Origin: Tubiluchus corallicola
Taxonomy: Eukaryota; Priapulida; Priapulimorpha; Priapulimorphida; Tubiluchidae
Direction: 5' to 3'
Length of the DNA: 64,000 nt
NCBI GenBank assembly: GCA_030141605.1
Contig: JAQGDQ010000035.1
Span: 620,001 to 684,000, forward strand
The notes under the pieces were generated by a model. It worked only from the letters and a program-made list of their open reading frames with translations. It was not told where the DNA came from and searched no databases. Shown piece after piece: positions 1 to 13,600 of the stretch. The position numbers were made by a program, and so were the translations under genes. Every line of letters starts with the position of its first letter. Within the stretch, counting starts at the first letter, position 1.

Positions 1-149
1 TCTTCTTCCATTGTATTCCGCTTAATGATCAGAATAAAGATCAGTTCTCAATAAAACATAATCACTACTCAAAAACGTGCAAACAGAGAACAAGTGGATG
101 GTTTCCCTGTGAATAAAGGATGATTAAAACAGTAAACTTCGTAATGACT

Positions 150-3146
150 TAAACTGTTTCGATGAACAAACCTGTGAATTACTGTTTGTTGAAATTACCC
201 AAGAACATACAAAAAATACCTTAGTTGGAGTATTATACAGACCTCCGGGTGTCAGTATCCCAGTATTCCTTGATGGTTTAGATAATCTTCTCTCTAAAAT
301 AATTGATGAAAACAAACACAACTTTATCTGCGGCAACTTCAACTTAAACTTGCTTAAAGTGTGACTCGCACAAAGGAACTGAATCTTTTCTCAATTGCCT
401 ACTTAGTCATTCATTGTATCCCTTAATCACCAAACCAACAAGAATTACTAATTACTCAGCAACTTTAATCGATAATATATTTACAAACTGCAATTTTAAT
501 CAATAATATATTTACAAACTGTGTGTTAAATGACAACCTAAACTCGGGCATTCTCTACAGTGATATATCTGACCGTTTCCCATTTATTCAGTAACTAGCT
601 TGAAAGTGACACTTCATTCAAAACTAATAGGTTCAAAATTTAGAATCTTTGATCATAGCAGCATCACAGACTTCAAGTCCAAACTAGCATCCTATGACTG
701 GTCCCAAATATTTTGCATACAGAACCCTAACTTGGCATTTCAATCCTTCTTTAAAGATTAGTACAATATTTACAATGGTAGCTTTCCACTAGTCACAAAA
801 ATAATAAAGCCACGGAAGTTAAATAAACCTTGGCTAACAAGCGGGTTGATACACTCAATTAAACATAAAAATAAATTATATAAGCTAAAATTAAAAAACC
901 CTACTAATCTGAACATTGGCCACTATAAAACATATAGAAATAATCTAATGCCAATACTAAGAAAAGCTGAAAAAGATTATTATGCCATACTATTAAAAGA
1001 AATATGAATAACATGAAAAAAACATGGAAAATTATAAACTTAGCTATTAATAGAAGAGATACTTCTCATATAGAACAGTCACATTTCAAAAAATCACAGC
1101 ATAACCCAATGACATCGAAAGAAATATCTGATGCTTTAATAATTATTTTGTAAATGCAGGATCAACTCTAGCAGACAAAATGCCTTCTACAAATACATCA
1201 TATTTTTCATATTTACCAAATGCAAGTAGGAATTCAAAGCAGTTGCTTCTAATTGACAAAACGGAGCTGCTAAATGTGGCAAATAATTTAAAAAATAAAA
1301 ACAGTACAGGATATGATGATATATCACAAATTCTCCTTAAAAGATCCATCAACTGTACTGCTGAACCTTTACTTATGTTTAAAAAGTCATTTTCAACAGG
1401 TATAGTCCCAGACTCTCTGAAAATAGCTAACGTTAATCCAATTTTAAAAACTGGTGATAAGTCCCAGTTTCAGAATTATAGACCCATTTCAATTCTTCCC
1501 TGTTTTTCCAAGACTCTTGAAAGTTTAATGTATAATGGAGTATTAAGTTTTATTAAAAAAACAACATATTATATAGCAAACAACTAGGCTTAAACAGAAC
1601 CACTCCACTTACATGGCTGTACTTGAACTTCTTGATTTCATATCAAATGCAATTGACAATAATTAATTTACAATTGGTATCTTCATTGATTTATCTAAGG
1701 CCTTTGATACTATTGACCATAAAATACTCTTATATGAATTAAACAACTATGGTGTCAGAGGTCTACTTTTACAGTGGTTTACAAGTTATTTACACAACTG
1801 AAAACACTCTGTACTAACAGATAACACATTTTCTTCTTTGAGGCAAATCAATTATGGTGTCCCGCAAGGCTCAATCTTAGGTCCATTGCTTTTCTTCTCT
1901 ATATTAACGATCTCCATAGTCTCCACTCTGCTAGACTTCATTTTATTTGCCGATGATACTAACATGTTCTATAGTCACTCAAACTATGAATCAATGATAA
2001 ATACTGTAAACCAAGAACTTAAAGTTAATAAGTTGTCACTGAATATTGAAAAAACTAAATTTACTGTATTCACAAATAAAAATAAAAGAATGCCTAGTAA
2101 TATTACAGTAAAAATTGATGCAGTCCCAATAATTAAAGTAAAAAATACTAAGTCTTAGGCATCATCATAGATGAACACCTGACTTGGCAAGAACATCTTA
2201 GATTTATCGAAAGCAAAATCTCCAAAACCATAGGTATTAAATACAGAGTTAGACGGATATTGCCTAAATCAGTACTTGTATTATTATATGATTCTCTTTT
2301 TTACCATATCTTAATAATTCAAACATTGTTTGGGGGTGCACATACACCAGTTGATTGAAAAAAATTTACGAGATTCAGAAGAAAATAGTGCGAGCTACAT
2401 TTATAACGGTTATCAGGACCACATGCCACCAACATTTAAAAAACTAAATTTTCTAAACATTTATGACATTAATAACTTCCAAACCGTCATTTTCATGTAC
2501 AACTTATCTCAGAAATTATTGCCATCCGTATTTACTATTATTTTTGTTTGAATGCTGACATACATAATTACAATACACGATATAGACTTAACTATCATTA
2601 CATACATTGCAACACAAATGTTAGGAAATTTTCTATTAAATACAATGGCCCTTACATATGGAATTCAATTGCTCCAGCTATGAAAAATGCCAACTCGCTG
2701 TCCATATTCAAAAAAGTATATAAATTTCACTTGTTGGAAACATTAATTGATCACTCAATCATGATTTGTTGTTGTTTTTCATTTCCAAATACTTCCCCTC
2801 TAGGATAATAATATAGTTACTAATTCCCAGTCGTATATATATATATCTGCAATGCGCACCTCCGTATAGTCTAATCAACTGTTGCCTCCTCCACAAATGC
2901 TTAGCGAATGTATTAAAGCATTTATCATTTCTCTGTACCATCAGTTTACATCGTAATTATGAAAATTCAATATTACTAATGCCCACTGTAACTCGTGACT
3001 AATTCTAGTGGCCTAGCATAAGCTAGCTTCTTAGTCTCTAGCGCAGAATTCATGAATTGTATCATAATTTTGTATTAACAAAAACTGATTATCGATGTAC
3101 ATGTAATGCATGTTTATTGCGAAATAAATCTGTTGAATTGAAAAAT
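150..3146 (+). mobile_element. Decayed LINE (non-LTR retrotransposon) with endonuclease and RT remnants
   Basis: Near 180-360 a broken frame gives LVGVLYRPPG and FICGNFNLNLL, the YRPP and G(D/N)FN signatures of an APE-type endonuclease. RT blocks follow: NYRPISILPCFSKTLE (about 1474-1525), [12 protein letters not shown] (about 1688), YGVPQGSILGPLLF (1853-1894), FADDTNMF (about 1947), LGIIIDEHLTWQEHL (about 2156). The frame is broken by many stops and shifts, so it is dead. These motifs fit the Jockey/CR1/L2 group; I cannot fix the clade. The 3' end is probably the AATAAA-containing AT-rich stretch near 3122-3146. The 5' end may lie left of the window. Confidence 0.88.
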
Positions 3147-4498
3147 TTTAGTGACTTATATACATTCGTCTAGCTGTACCAAATGAGTTTTTAACGATTA
3201 TCTGCATAAAAGGATCACAGCATTCTTTTCTCTTTGTTATTGTGTTTTTGTATTATGTGCTTTACAGATTTACATCTGATCCTTTCTTTATCGTTATCCT
3301 AAGATAAACATCAATTTTTTCTTTCAAGTTCTGCAAGAACATTATTTTTTTAAAATAATATTCTCCATTATATGGACAATATATTTGTTTTAGTTGGTAC
3401 ACTCTAATATTTATTCAATATTCCCGAACAAAGTGCTAATCTATAAGATTGTTCTATCAGAGCATATCAACATTCTAAAATAAGAACTTTGTAAGTAATG
3501 TTGATTATAAAAACCACCAATCCCCAGAAGTTTTTCCAATTTTACTTTGGGCTGCACAACAGTATCCTACACTTACATTTTAATTTAATTAGATTAAGCA
3601 ATTTAATTATGTATTGTATGTGCCCACTGTCATTTCTTTTACTTAGGCCTGTATGCATAATGTGTCAATTAAAAGTTAAATTTTAAAAGCTTAATTTTTC
3701 TAGTACAGATCTGGTTAATAGGAAACGCAAGTCTTTTAACATTTAAAAAGGCATAGCATTTCTTGCGATGAAGATCATTTTGTTTTTGACACTGGTGGTA
3801 CAAACAAAAAACAAACAAAAATGAGCTTTCAAAAAAGAATTAGACTCTATGAAATGAAGTTGAACACAAATGAAAGATGCTGACAGTTGAGGTAGTACAT
3901 TAAATTGTTGTAGGCGTATAGTGCTGCCCGTTTGATTAAACATCTAAATTTGGTAAACAAAATTTGTCAAAGTATACAAATGGGTCCAAAATGTTATTCT
4001 CAAAAAAATTAAGTGCCAATAATTATGGAAGCTAATTGACTCATACAAAAAACATAAATGAAGCATTTTTATAATGAAAACATTTAAAAGTAAAGGCTTT
4101 TTATTTTCAAAACAATAAGCAAGAACGCTGGGTGTTTTGCAGTACTACCACTAATGTAATGTTTCAACTGACAAGGGTTACATATGAAGAAACAACCAAA
4201 ATACAATTGAATAGAATTTATGAAGCAATTACGAGTAGGAATTCTGCTAGCCATGATTATTACAGATTACACACTATTGTAGTACAACATAATTTAAATG
4301 GATTTGCTTTTATGAAATACTAAACAAAGTATCATTTTGATTCCATAACTAAAGCTGTAAACAGATAACAAAGTAAAATTGTTACAGTATAATAGGCTAT
4401 CAAAATTCACCATGATAGCACTGCACAAATTTAGAAAAAAAACTTATTTACAGGATTATTGTACATGTATCCACTTGATTTTACCACTTTGAGTAGCA
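3147..4498. other. No gene seen; 3' flank of PNPLA6/7
   Basis: AT-rich sequence between the LINE and the last PNPLA6/7 exon. It probably includes the PNPLA6/7 3' UTR on the minus strand. No coding or repeat signal recognised. Confidence 0.5.
4100..4105 (-). terminator. Candidate PNPLA6/7 polyadenylation signal
   Basis: AATAAA on the minus strand, about 400 nt downstream of the PNPLA6/7 stop codon. It fits a 3' UTR of that length, but AATAAA is common in AT-rich DNA. Confidence 0.3.
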
Positions 4499-4671
4499 TC
4501 ATTGCCCTATCTGGAACGCAGTGGATGACGGTTCATTCAGCTCCTCTTTCTGGCTACTTCTATGACAAAGCTCAAATCTGGAATTTTCCTGAGGTAATTC
4601 ATTGGATATGTCAGATTCCATGATCAAATCAAAAATATTTTCATCTAATGCATCATCATCACTATACTCAT
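4499..4671 (-). CDS. PNPLA6/7: PNPLA6/7 coding exon 29 (last)
   Basis: Begins [20 protein letters not shown], an acidic tail comparable to the ESDYQTEYEEE region of the family, and ends in TGA at 4501-4499. Phase 1 in. Confidence 0.9.
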
Positions 4672-7600
4672 CTAAAATAAAGAAATTATTGACATGTTAC
4701 ATAATATGGAGAAATGTAAAAAATTAAAAAGAAAACTATATGACAATACAAAACAGTTTTTAGTATAATTAATATTAATCTTTTATTCGTATAAAAAATT
4801 TTTATATACCAATGTAGAATAAATAATTAATACAATAAAAGATAATTTTTCTTATTAATTGAAAAGAAGCAAAAGATGAAATCCATATACACATTGCCAT
4901 CATGCTACATGTAGTTGCTTACACGTTAATAAAATGTTTTTCTAACTTTTCTTTTCACATTAAAGCAAAGAGTACAACCATACTTTATTCTTAAATCAAC
5001 ATCCGAGTCATTCATAAAATTCGAAATTTTTGGTACAACGTGATTCGGAATTTTGAATTCTTCTCAAAAATCCCAATTTACGACTGTCAATCAAAAAATT
5101 TGCTGGCATGGTACCACAATAACACACAAGTTGCTTTACATTTTTTTCTGTCATTCAATAATAAATGAATATAATAATGTAAAACAAGCAATTCTTAACA
5201 CTGACTCAAATTCAATTAGACATGTACAGTTGAAAAAATCAAAACAGACAAGCAAAAATAAAGGTTTTGCAAGCAGCAAGTTGTTAAAATACATTTCTAC
5301 CAGGAATTGATTGCAAAAGCAATGGCAAATAATGGCAGCAAAACAATAATAAATGAATATAAGAATCAAGTCTATTTAAAAGCATTAGCTTCATATGTAC
5401 TGCAATTCACCTAGTTATACGTTTTTAAGCTTTTGTGAAGAACTAATCAACAAACCTCCATGTTTTATGGCAAGATTCTTGCAGAGAGGTGATGCCAAGA
5501 AGTTGGCTCAATTTTACCTAATCACTGTTAAAACATGTCTTTGGGTATTTTATTTACTAATTAATTGATTAATTAATTAAATGTCGTTGTAAGAGTAAAA
5601 AAGAACAAAAAGAACGTATATATTTTGTCCTCAACATTTAGTCACTTTACACAGTATATAATTCTCCTGAATGTCAGAAAAATCTACATTTTATGTAATT
5701 TTCGGACAATTAGCCATGTTTACGGTCTTTCTGGGACGAGAAGAAAAAACAGCAAATGAAACAAGAGGCGCCCATTCATAAAAAGGATACCATGCTCTTA
5801 CTAACTGCAAAACATACCTTGAAATATAAAATCTGACTCACCATCACTTGCTGATGACATGTGTACAACATTGCTAGGAATGTCAATCTGTGAAACCAGA
5901 GCGGCCAGGTCAACATACGATCGTAGAGACAGCATACTTGCCTATCAAACAGTAATTAAAAGAATCAAGTAATCTACTATTTTAATAAAAATGTTGCTTT
6001 ATTAACTTCAGCAAACATCACAATATTTTGAGCTGAATAAATACTTACTAAGTCAGCAAATCTAAAACAACTATTAAGAAAGAATTTTATTCTTCGTGAT
6101 TGGTAGCCAATATATATTGGAGCAACAATGGCTTCACAGCTTCACAGAGCTCATGGGTTACTCATACATGTTACAAACCTTTTACCAGTGCTCACGAACA
6201 GTTTCACAGGTGTCACAAACAAGATTACAGAGATTAGCTTTACACAAAAACTTTATGAAAATAACAAATAATTTCATTTAATTTGTTGAGATGGACGCCA
6301 TAGCAGAAAAAGAGCCCAATACAAAGAGTATAAATTTTTGTGTAAACTTGCCAACAATCACATAATTACTTACCTCTTTTTTCTTTTTTTGCACATCAGT
6401 GTCACCATAATAAGTACCTTTAGCCAAAAAGAATAAGCCAAGTGTTCCAGTCTTGGCATACTGTTCAAACAATGTTTTCCCATGATTATAACCGACATCC
6501 TGTAGCAATTCAAATAATTAATTTACAATATAAATGTGCATGCCTGCTTGATAAATTCTACAAACTGTACTAAAAGGTGCTTGTTTACAGATCTGCAACA
6601 TGTAGTCAATAAAACAGACATTTCGGATGTCAATGAAAATTAGACATTTTAAATGCCAATAAAAATAGCAATTTCAGTTTTCTAGGTAACGTAGAACTGT
6701 ACGATATATTTGAATACAAAAACTACTGTCTGATTTCTATGTACTACAGTAGACTCACGGTTAATAGATTCAATTGCTTAATTGACTTACTTAAAACGCC
6801 TGGAACGGGTTGCTTCTATTCAAACATACATAAAAACTATCGGTAAGTGACTCAAATAACTCCGGATAATTGACTCAATATTTTCCCTTCACCTACTTAA
6901 AATAAGATATTTGCATGTGCCCAAAGAGCCTTTCTTACTTTTATGTCATCTTTACTTCCCGCTTGTGCACTATGTATGCCGAAACAATCATGTTAAGTAT
7001 CGTTTTGTTTATAAGCAGCTACGTTTTTCATGCACTAATACGCTAGTATAGCGGTTTTGTTTTGAATCAGTTACCCGCTCGCCCACTGTTACCTAAAGAA
7101 TTTCTGGAAGCTAAGCATTTAATCACTTGCCTAGCAGTTTCCTTTTGATGCTCTCGTTGAAAATCGCGCTTTCAGGCTTAAGGAGATAACAGTCAAAGAT
7201 GCAGATACAGTAATCAACCGGTATTCCTTGTGATTTACAAGAGTGAACATCGTACAGCAAATAAGAGCAATGTTGAGCAGAAGATTCAGAACTGTTTTAG
7301 TCATGCACAACAACAGATTTTCAATGTTTTTATAATTACGAGAACTTTGTGGGCCAACTTTTTCGCGAGAAAATAAAGCAGCCGACTTTGAAGGAATTTT
7401 TGCAATTTTTGCAAATAAACAGACTTAGAAAAGTCTGTGATTTAGAAAAGTATACTTTTTAATTTATTGCTAATTCACTTTTACAAATTAATATTTTAAA
7501 ATACTTTATCTAATTTTTAACTGCATAAAGGAATTTAGGCATTACTTCTTTTCTAATATTCATTAAAAACCTTTGCAGCGCATAGTAAGTTGATGACTCA

Positions 7601-10600
7601 TACTTCTATACCTGTAATACTACACACATCGGTTAGTAGGTTCAGTCGGTTAATTGGGTCAAAACACGTCGGTCCCAAAGTGAGTCTATTAAGCGGTGCT
7701 TACTGTAGTAAATTTCACTCTTTTTTTAGATGTTGGAGAATCGAAACTGCAATTGTCAAAGTTAGTTCCTCAAAATTTGCTTGAGCAGTTTATGCAAATT
7801 TCTAATGACTTGTAAGCCCAAGTGGGCTGGAAACAGCTTTAATAACATTTTACAGTATTAATTAACACATGAAGTATTACATTGTTATTATCATATGTTT
7901 ATGTCAATAAAGATATTCAATCAATCTAATGGCTTAAATTTTAGCTGCAAGTCTGTTCTTTTGGAATTACTGTACCATTACCGTTTTTTGTACTAATACA
8001 CTAACATGATTGTATTATTTGGGCTAAACATATATGAATAGATGGTAAAAAAATAAAACTGAAATCACATAAAAAGTAGAGTAGAGAAAAACTATACTAA
8101 ATTAAGTTCATCTTTATCAACTTAAATCAGCTTACATGAATCTCATCAAAGCTGCCAAACTGCAGTGTTTTGTACTTGTCAATGGGTGGCCGGATGTACA
8201 TCACAAAGTCATTCTTTTTCACTTGCTCTAACTGCCTGACACAGGAAACGTAAGCCAACCGTGACTGAATTTCTGTCATGTCTGGTACCTGAAATATTAA
8301 TATTTAATGAAAAAAACTGTGGCAAAAAGTAAATGCATTGTCCAACCATGTTTCTTCTTATCATTTTACAAAGCTTATTAATTATTACATCTCATCTTCA
8401 AAGCTGAATGTATGGACAGTACTGCTAGCCGCTATTGTGGCCATATCAGACTGGACATTGGAATACAGTACATGTATATACAAAAGGGCTAGAATTTCAT
8501 AAGATTTATTATTTATATTTAACGGAAATGATTGAAGGCAAAATCAGGGACACTATATCTGGGGAGCATTCCATGTGCACAAAGTCATAGGGAAATTTCA
8601 TTCAGGGTGTTGTGGCCGTCAAAGATAGGCTATATTGTCAGGAGACAGTTGTTTTTGAGCTGATTTAAGTGGCGCAAGATTTGCCTCATTTCCTGAAAAT
8701 ATCTACAATAATGTTAAGATAAGCAAAAATAATCCAGAAGTGATAATATCTATGCATAAAATTTACATATTAGTTCATAATCTTGTCTAAATGGTAAAAT
8801 TGAACATGATTTATCATTTCATTTATTTATTTTTAGAATAAACAATTTCAGATTGCCAACACAAGTGAGTAATAGAGCTTGCATAATTCAGTCTATAACA
8901 CAAAGGTTACTACATACAATAAAGGAATTACCAGTTTGTTAAGTGATAAAATTCAATTTAAATTAAAACTTTTTTCTCTTGACCAGTCTACTTCTCTTGA
9001 ACAAAGATCAAAGAGAAATTTACAAGTCATTTTTGGAAACGTAATACTGTGTGAAGAGTTTACAAATACAAAATTACCCGAACAGGTGTTACCCAAGGGT
9101 TCCATCGCTTCCACAACAGCCACCAACCTGATAACTCATCACCATAATTGGTCAAGTCGGACTCATCTTGACTTCCAACGTCTATAGCTACTACTCTATA
9201 AGCACCCATTTGACGAATAACATCAGCTAAAATATAAAACTTCTGCATAATTTTTCGATGCCACAAAGTTTTCTATTCTGAGCAGAATAGCACGTCTTAC
9301 TGATCTGGTAAATGTAGGTCACATTGTACTTTTGTGTAACTTTCAAAATGTTGATTAAATTGTTAAAAATTTGGATACCTTTCTTTATCAATATTTCACT
9401 AAATCAATACAAATTTATCAAACATACATCATTTTTATGAAAATTAAGAAAAAAATTTGTTTAATCACTATTTCAACATGAGCAATTTGTTCAAGAAATT
9501 ATATCACGATAAAAACTGTAAGACAATTGTTGTAAACGACATCAGCAAAATAAAATTCCCACAATCAATTCATTTAAAAAAACATGGCAAACTGTGTAAA
9601 AATAACAATTTCAGAGTAATACTATCACAATATTTTCATCAGTAAATTTTGTCATTTGCAGTGCATATACATGTAATTTAGCCATAGCTAATCATTCGTT
9701 ATAACCCTATCTCCCAACACTCAAAAAAAAACTAGCTGCTATTACAAAATAGATTGTTTGCTAAGTAAAGTGTTTTGGCATCATTTACTTGGGACAAATT
9801 TTACTTAATATGTGAATATAAAAACAGTAACAATAATAATTTAATTTTTAGGGGCACAAATGCTCATGTTAATGCAATTTGGTCTAATTAGTTTCACAAG
9901 TAATCACAAAATAATCGATACTATTATCACTGTGGCAGTACAAAAAACATTTATAAGCTTTTTAAAATAAGAGTAAATTCACATGCAGCAACAGTAACAC
10001 TATAATGTATAACAAAAACAACTACACAGCTAATTTATTATCACCCAAACCCATATAAACTTAGAACACCGTAGCAATAATTACCATGCACATTACAAGC
10101 ACATGCTTAGAGAATAATGATCACCTGGAAGATTATTTACATATGCTCCATCAACAAGAAGATGTCCGTCTTTTGGATCACACATTGGGGGAAGATAGAC
10201 AGTGATGGACATGCTAGCACGTACGTACCTCCACAAATAACCTGTGGGAGGTAATTAAAATCAAATTCAAATCAGTGCTGCCTCACCTGGCAAATTATTA
10301 ACATATCCTCCATCAAGAAGTAGATGCCCATCCTGTGGATCACACAAAGGTGGCAGGTAACCTGACAGAGACATACTAGCGCGGACGTACCGCCACACGC
10401 TTCCTACACGGAATAAAATGTACAACTTGTAACCCTACTAAAGTGAACAAATAAACAAAGCAAATTAAAAGTGGACTTATTAAAGTCAATTAATGTTTAT
10501 TTTGTCAAAATATAAGAGCTGCCTGATTATTTTATTGCAGAATAATTTATTTAAAATTTTCAATCAAAGCTTACCATTTTCATATAAATTTCTCCACTGA

Positions 10601-13600
10601 AGTAAGTGGCTACAGAAGAAAAGTGAAAATATGAACAATTTTCAGAAAATAGAACAATAGTCCTCTTAAAGCAATGCTATAGTTTAAGGTAAAAACATGT
10701 GTGATAAGGAATTCCACAGACAAGAAGTTTAGGGGAAAAACAGGATTTATATAAGTTGCTCTGCATAAGATGTTTCGATACTTTCTGATCAGTGGGACTA
10801 ATTAATGTTTTAATGTCTCTCATAACACCTTTAATGATAGCTGTTTGTTATGTAACTAACACGATAAAATTTTTAACCTGAGCAAAATCGTTTTTTCATC
10901 TACCAGCTTCACACGTTTCTTTAAATAGCATGTGTATATACAGCTTAACAAGTGTCAAACTTTAGATGTATTTTTGAGTAGTTTGTTTGATAAAGGCTAA
11001 ATGTGCATAATACTGCATAATTTAGAATTTTTGGTAACTCCTTTACTGCCAGTTTAGTTTATACAACATCATCACTAAACACTAAAGCATGAGAAAATGC
11101 AGAATTGCAATCAGCCAAGTGGAGAAAATATTGCACGGAAACCAGTTTTTCAGGTACCCCTCTTTCCATATTGCAAGGGATCACCTCTTACAAAGCCATT
11201 GTATATCGGCAACTATAAGTATGGCGGCATGCAATGGCATGCCATCAAAGTACCTGTTCCACAGAACTGGCAGCGCGGAGGAGGTAAGAGAGAAAATTCT
11301 GGCAAGTTATTCCTTAAAAATTCTTATTTGCTTTGTCATTTTGGAGTAGTTTCCTAAGAATTAAAACTCTCTTCAATCCAGTCTTGAACCCTAGACCTCT
11401 TGGCTGCTGTCAATGTTACCATATTCTAGATTACTCACTAAGTCACAGTTATTATGGAAATAAATTCTTTCATTACTGAGCAGTGCCGAACTTTAATGCA
11501 TGTGTTGATTGAACAAATGGTGATAATAAATATGAATGATGATAAGGAAAGCTGTTTTTAATACAGAAGTTGAAATGGCAGACAAAAAAACAAACCTGAT
11601 GTATGAACTCTCATTGTAGAAGATGTAATATCAGTTGTAATGCAAAAGTATGGCAACCACAAATCTTCGATTTGCTTATCTTGAAAGACAGTCTCAATGC
11701 TCCTGTTAAAAGCTGCACCTACGAATGAAATCAAATTATATGTCATCTAATTGTTTCATCTGCAAAAGTTGAATGAACAAGTTCACAAAAAGGCCAACTT
11801 AAACTTAAGTTCCATATTCATCTTCCAAATCTGATCAGTCGAACTAATTAATGTTTTAATGTCTCTCATCTTCCAAACCTATCAAACAGACCTACCAAAC
11901 TATAAATAAGCAAAAAAGGGAAAAAAACAACAAATTTCTGTTTTGAAATCGTGGAATATTAGGGGGTTAATTTGCACCATTTCATGGCTCAATACATAAG
12001 AGCTTTAGGTAGGGTTGAGAGATGAATGGAGCCACTTATAGGCCAAATTCTGGATAAAATTAAGTTAAACACAGCCAAATTTAGCCAACGCTGAGCTTGA
12101 AAAATAGCTAAAATAAGTGAAATCTATGAGGTGAATTTCACAGTTAAATAATACTCATTTAAGGTAATTCTAAAGTACTATTTTATAATTAAACCATTTT
12201 TGTTTCAATTTTGCAGTATAAGCAATAACTACATTTCCTTTAATCAACTAAAGGCTGCTGGACGGATTTTTCAGAGTAGGAATCTACAGAACACGACCAT
12301 TTAATTTAGAAATAAAGTTATAAAAATTACACTCTGTGTTGTAAAACATATTAAATATTTTTTCTTTGTTATTTACTAGCAAAAAGACCTGACCTGAAGC
12401 TGTGTATTTGTTGACATAACTAGCTCTGTCACTAGACCTATATACAATCTCAATTGATTAGTGATGCTACATACAGCACTGCCAACTTATAACAAGAACT
12501 TTGCCAAAATCCGATTGTGAACTTGATCTTGAATTAAGTTTATTCTTTCTAAGAGGCACTCGAACTTCAACTGAGTTCATTTTACTCTTAAAGAACTTGG
12601 AACAATTGATTTTCTGATGGAACTTGCCCACCACTGTGAACACAACAGCAATCATCAACAGGACAAAGACGAGAAATATACTCACTGAAAACAAATAAAC
12701 AAACAATAAATAATAAACCATTCCAGACTATTTTACCTTCCTGGTAAGAGCTTATCTAAGCTAATTAATAATGCGAAATAAAAGACCATTACCTTCAGCC
12801 ATTTCTAATGTTATAACATTGTATTGTCTAGAACAAGACTGCATCCCATGGATTGATGCATATTATTCAAGACATAACTTGTAGCATATCATTCAACAGT
12901 TTATTCTGCAGGGGCATTAGAATTGAATTCACTAAAAAGTGACCTTCTGAGGATCATAATATATCATACAGAAAGAGTAGTGCATTACTCTACAAACCAC
13001 TACAAAAAACTGTCAAACATAAAATCAATGAGTCACAGCAGTAGTGCTGTAGACATAAAACAGAATTTCACAGAAGATTAACATTGTTATACTATAAAGC
13101 CTGAGGTGTAAAAAAACTCATTTGTACCCTAGGTTTATACATACATTGAAAATTGCGAAGTATGTATAGAATTAAATTGACAATAAAGCATTGGAGGATA
13201 CTACATTAGCAAAAATGCATTACACTCTGTAAGCTCACTATTTTCTAATTAATTTAATTGCCAAACCACTGAACATAGACTAATCTGTATGGTGGAATCT
13301 CTTGGGCTCCTTAATGTATCTCTGCACTAACTGAAATATGAGAACATATTGATTGTGGCCAAATTTATGGATTACAAAATAGAAGAGTTGATATTTTATA
13401 CTATGTATTGAAATTAACAGCCATGGTATCCAGAGTTTTTGAAGGAGTTGGCTTCTACTTGCAATCTACAAAGGGGCAATGAAGCAGATAATGGTGATAT
13501 TTTCAGTATGATATCCACACAAAATTTTTTACTGATAACGTTTCCAGTAGTGTCCTTACAACCGTGGATACAGATGGTCATTAAGTTGTAAGGAACCAAT

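Noticed and set aside
10785-11870. Near-repeat CTGATCAGT.G.ACTAATTAAT at 10786 and 11831, flanking exon 23
   Set aside because: Only about 40 bp and not positioned around the duplicated exon, so it does not explain the 24a/24b duplication.
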